Below, in pieces: positions 61,704 through 64,000 of a stretch of 64,000 nt of DNA. Both the position numbers and the translations under genes were made by a program. The DNA is taken from positions 62,001-126,000 of the forward strand of contig PLMN01000011.1 in assembly GCA_003141555.1 (NCBI GenBank), read 5' to 3'. Each line of letters begins with the position of its first letter. Position 1 is the stretch's first letter. This DNA is from Candidatus Aminicenantota bacterium. Its GTDB lineage: Bacteria; Acidobacteriota; Aminicenantia; Aminicenantales; UBA4085. The notes under the pieces are model-generated. The model was not told where the DNA came from. It ran no database searches and was given only the letters and a program-made list of their open reading frames with translations.

Positions 61704-64000
61704 ATGGCCGCGCCGAAAGACATCCAAGAGCTTGTCCAGCGCTTCGAACGGAATTCCGAAGCCTATCTGTCCGGCCGATACAACGAAACCCAGCTCCGCC
61801 GGGAATTCCTGGACCCCTTCTTCCATGCCCTCGGCTGGGACATCGACAACGTCGCCGGATATGCCGAAGCCTACAAGGACGTCATTCTCGAGGATGCCAT
61901 TCGGATCGGCGGCTACCTGAAAGCGCCCGATTATTGCTTCCGCATCGGAGGCACGCGCAAATTCTTCGTCGAAGCCAAGAAGCCGAGCGTATCCATCGCC
62001 GACGAAATGCCGGCCGCCTTTCAGCTGCGCCGCTATGCCTGGAGCGCGAAGCTCCCGCTCAGCATTCTCAGCGACTTCGAGGAGTTCGCCGTCTACGATT
62101 GCCGCATCAAGCCCGATAAGTCCGATTCGGCGTCCGTGGCCCGGGTGTTTTATTGCACGTATCGCGAATATGCCGAGAAATGGGAGTGGATCGCCTCGAT
62201 CTTCTCGCGCGACGCGGTCCTGAAAGGCTCCTTCGACAAGTATGCGGACGCCAACAAGGGCAAACGAGGCACTTCGGAAGTCGACAACGATATCCTGGCG
62301 ACCATCGAAGGCTGGCGGAGCGACCTCGCTCATAACATCGCCCTGCGCAATCCGGAGCTCAGCCAACCCGAGCTGAATTTCGCCATCCAAAGAATTATCG
62401 ACCGGATCCTCTTTCTCCGTATCTGCGAGGACCGCGGTATCGAAAACTACGGCCGTCTCCTGGCCCTGACCAACGGCCCCGGAATCTATCCCCGCCTCGG
62501 CGAGCTGTTCCACGATGCGGATGCCCGCTACAACTCGGGCCTATTCCATTTCAAGACCGAAAAAGACCGCAACGAGCCGCCCGATGAATTGACCCTGCGC
62601 CTCGATGTCGACGACAAGCTTCTCGGCGGGATGCTGAAGCAGCTTTACTATCCGGAAAGCCCCTACGAATTCACCGTCCTGCCAGCCGACATCCTCGGCC
62701 AGGTATACGAACAATTCCTGGGCAAGGTCATCCGCTTGACACCCGGTCACCGGGCCGTGGTCGAAGACAAACCCGAAGTGAAGAAGGCCGGCGGCGTCTA
62801 TTACACGCCCACCTACATTGTCGATTACATCGTCAAACAAACTGTCGGGAAGCTGATCGAAGGGAAGGCGCCTAGACAGGTTTCCAAGCTTCGCATCCTC
62901 GATCCGGCCTGCGGTTCGGGCTCATTCCTGATCAATGCCTACCAGCATTTGCTCGATTGGCACCGGGATTGGTATGTCGCCCACAAGCCGGATAATTTCG
63001 CCAAGGGCAAGAACGCCGAATTGGTTCAGACGACGCGCGGCTGGATGTTGACGATCGCCGAGCGCAAGCGCATTCTCTTAAACAACATCTACGGCGTGGA
63101 CATCGATCCCCAGGCGGTCGAAGTCACCAAGCTTTCGCTTCTGTTGAAGGTCCTCGAGGGCGAAAACGAACAGACCCTTCAACCATTCCTGCGTTTTTTC
63201 CACGAAAGAGCCTTGCCCGACTTGGAAAACAACATAAAATGCGGCAATTCGCTCATCGGGCCGGATTTCTATCAGCAAAAAGAGTTATTACCGATGACAG
63301 AGGAGGAACGATACAAAGTAAACGTTTTCGATTGGAATTCCGAATTCCCCGAGATTATGAAATCAGGCGGATTCGATATTGTGATCGGTAATCCGCCTTA
63401 TGGATTAGTGATGAATGAATACTTAAAGACTTACTTTACAGAAAATTATGAAACACCAGAAGGGCGTTTTGATAATTACGAACTCTTCCTCGAAAGGGGC
63501 ATATCACTTTGTCATCGCCGGGGAATGCTAGGATATATCATTCCGAGCCCGTTTCTCAGTAATCTCTATTCTCGAAAGCTGCGAAATTGGATTCTTGAGA
63601 ATTGCGGGATCCGAGAAATTGTTAATTTTAAAATGAATGTATTTACAGACCCTACAATTCATACATGCATTTTTATTTTGACTAGACAAAAAACACCGGC
63701 TCGTCAAATTTTAATTAAAAAGCAAGTATCTACTATTCAAGAATTGGGCGGCCATTGTGATTATGAGCTTCCTCAATCAAAACTTGGCAATAACATTAAT
63801 GGTACCTTTGATATATTTATAGATCCTAAAACAAACAAGCTAATTGACAAGCTATACGAAAATTCGGAAGGTCTAGGCAAAAACCATTTCATTCGTCAAT
63901 GTATCAAAACCGGGAATGATCCCGAATATGTTAAATCTTTTAGGATAATGCCTGGCCATCCATGGAAGAAGACGCTACGAGGCAAGTCAATTTCGCGATA
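61704..64000 (+). CDS. Type IIG restriction-modification-like enzyme (partial)
   Basis: The first 765 codons of a large protein that runs off the right edge. The N-terminal part (about 65-95) has a PD-(D/E)xK-like nuclease motif (PDYCFRIGG then FFVEAKKP). A helical linker follows. The adenine methyltransferase core has motif I DPACGSGSFL (about 400-409) and motif IV GNPPYG (about 560-565), the Eco57I-type arrangement. It would cut and methylate DNA at a specific site. The first part is GC-rich like its neighbours, while from about 63270 the DNA is AT-rich, suggesting a mosaic gene. Confidence 0.87.
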   Translation, partial: MAAPKDIQELVQRFERNSEAYLSGRYNETQLRREFLDPFFHALGWDIDNVAGYAEAYKDVILEDAIRIGGYLKAPDYCFRIGGTRKFFVEAKKPSVSIADEMPAAFQLRRYAWSAKLPLSILSDFEEFAVYDCRIKPDKSDSASVARVFYCTYREYAEKWEWIASIFSRDAVLKGSFDKYADANKGKRGTSEVDNDILATIEGWRSDLAHNIALRNPELSQPELNFAIQRIIDRILFLRICEDRGIENYGRLLALTNGPGIYPRLGELFHDADARYNSGLFHFKTEKDRNEPPDELTLRLDVDDKLLGGMLKQLYYPESPYEFTVLPADILGQVYEQFLGKVIRLTPGHRAVVEDKPEVKKAGGVYYTPTYIVDYIVKQTVGKLIEGKAPRQVSKLRILDPACGSGSFLINAYQHLLDWHRDWYVAHKPDNFAKGKNAELVQTTRGWMLTIAERKRILLNNIYGVDIDPQAVEVTKLSLLLKVLEGENEQTLQPFLRFFHERALPDLENNIKCGNSLIGPDFYQQKELLPMTEEERYKVNVFDWNSEFPEIMKSGGFDIVIGNPPYGLVMNEYLKTYFTENYETPEGRFDNYELFLERGISLCHRRGMLGYIIPSPFLSNLYSRKLRNWILENCGIREIVNFKMNVFTDPTIHTCIFILTRQKTPARQILIKKQVSTIQELGGHCDYELPQSKLGNNINGTFDIFIDPKTNKLIDKLYENSEGLGKNHFIRQCIKTGNDPEYVKSFRIMPGHPWKKTLRGKSISR

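Overview
The window is a GC-rich, densely coded chromosomal segment of a diderm (Gram-negative) bacterium. Evidence for the outer membrane is an LpxR-type lipid A deacylase, an outer-membrane beta-barrel protein and several lipoproteins. Many secreted or membrane peptidases, peptide and amino-acid carriers and glycosidases point to a heterotroph living on peptides and glycans. Gene content and style resemble Acidobacteriota/Aminicenantota-like genomes, but that is an inference. No rRNA, tRNA or CRISPR array was seen.

Layout. 1-5 kb: the start of a GspF/PilC-like gene running off the left edge, a small exported protein, and a PDZ-sensor histidine kinase with its NtrC-type regulator. 5-12 kb: an M1-like peptidase, speD, a divergent lrp/glnA pair sharing one palindromic control region, a methyltransferase and a site-2-type protease. 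12-20 kb: a long run of trpS, scpA, scpB, ggt, a DUF6305 protein, a TRAP-type permease, a 47-residue membrane peptide and an aspartoacylase-like hydrolase. 19.7-24.4 kb: a 46-codon ORF resembling the IspH C-terminus, rpsA, an HU/IHF protein, a HIT protein and a PpiD-like foldase. 24.4-36 kb: repeats, then OPT transporter, aminopeptidase, APC permease, glycosidase-like lipoprotein, DUF1835, LpxR, a URO-D family protein and a sugar porter. 36-43 kb: a malectin-containing glycosidase-like lipoprotein, an acyltransferase, a sigma-54 activator and a HerA/YjgR-like ATPase. 43-48 kb: FHA, PP2C phosphatase, Ser/Thr kinase, ECF sigma factor and anti-sigma. 48-55 kb: the ribosome/SRP block rnhB, rplS, trmD, rimM, khpA, rpsP and ffh, all on the minus strand but interrupted by a plus-strand GH84-like/ADP-ribosylglycohydrolase fusion. 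55-60 kb: an M6 protease with a beta-barrel protein, then two tandem phosphohexomutase genes. 60.4 kb to the end: a Fic protein and a type IIG restriction-modification-like enzyme, a small defence-like accessory region whose right end is AT-rich.

Most notable points. (1) A phosphohexomutase paralogue has lost its catalytic serine and most of its metal loop but sits directly before an intact copy. (2) rimM is split at a T9 tract that presents a U UUU UUA slippery heptamer in frame. (3) Two families of folded dispersed repeats occur, one with compensatory changes in its stem. (4) A DUF6305/TRAP-like permease/47-aa peptide/deacylase module is linked to ggt. (5) A GH84-like domain is fused to an ADP-ribosylglycohydrolase. 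(6) Perfect or near-perfect operator palindromes overlap the lrp/glnA and fic promoters. (7) Several genes have -10 boxes so close to the start codon that their mRNAs should be leaderless.

Promoters are read by eye as -35/-10 pairs of the sigma-70 type. Many fit TTGACA-17 bp-TATAAT well, but none has been tested.
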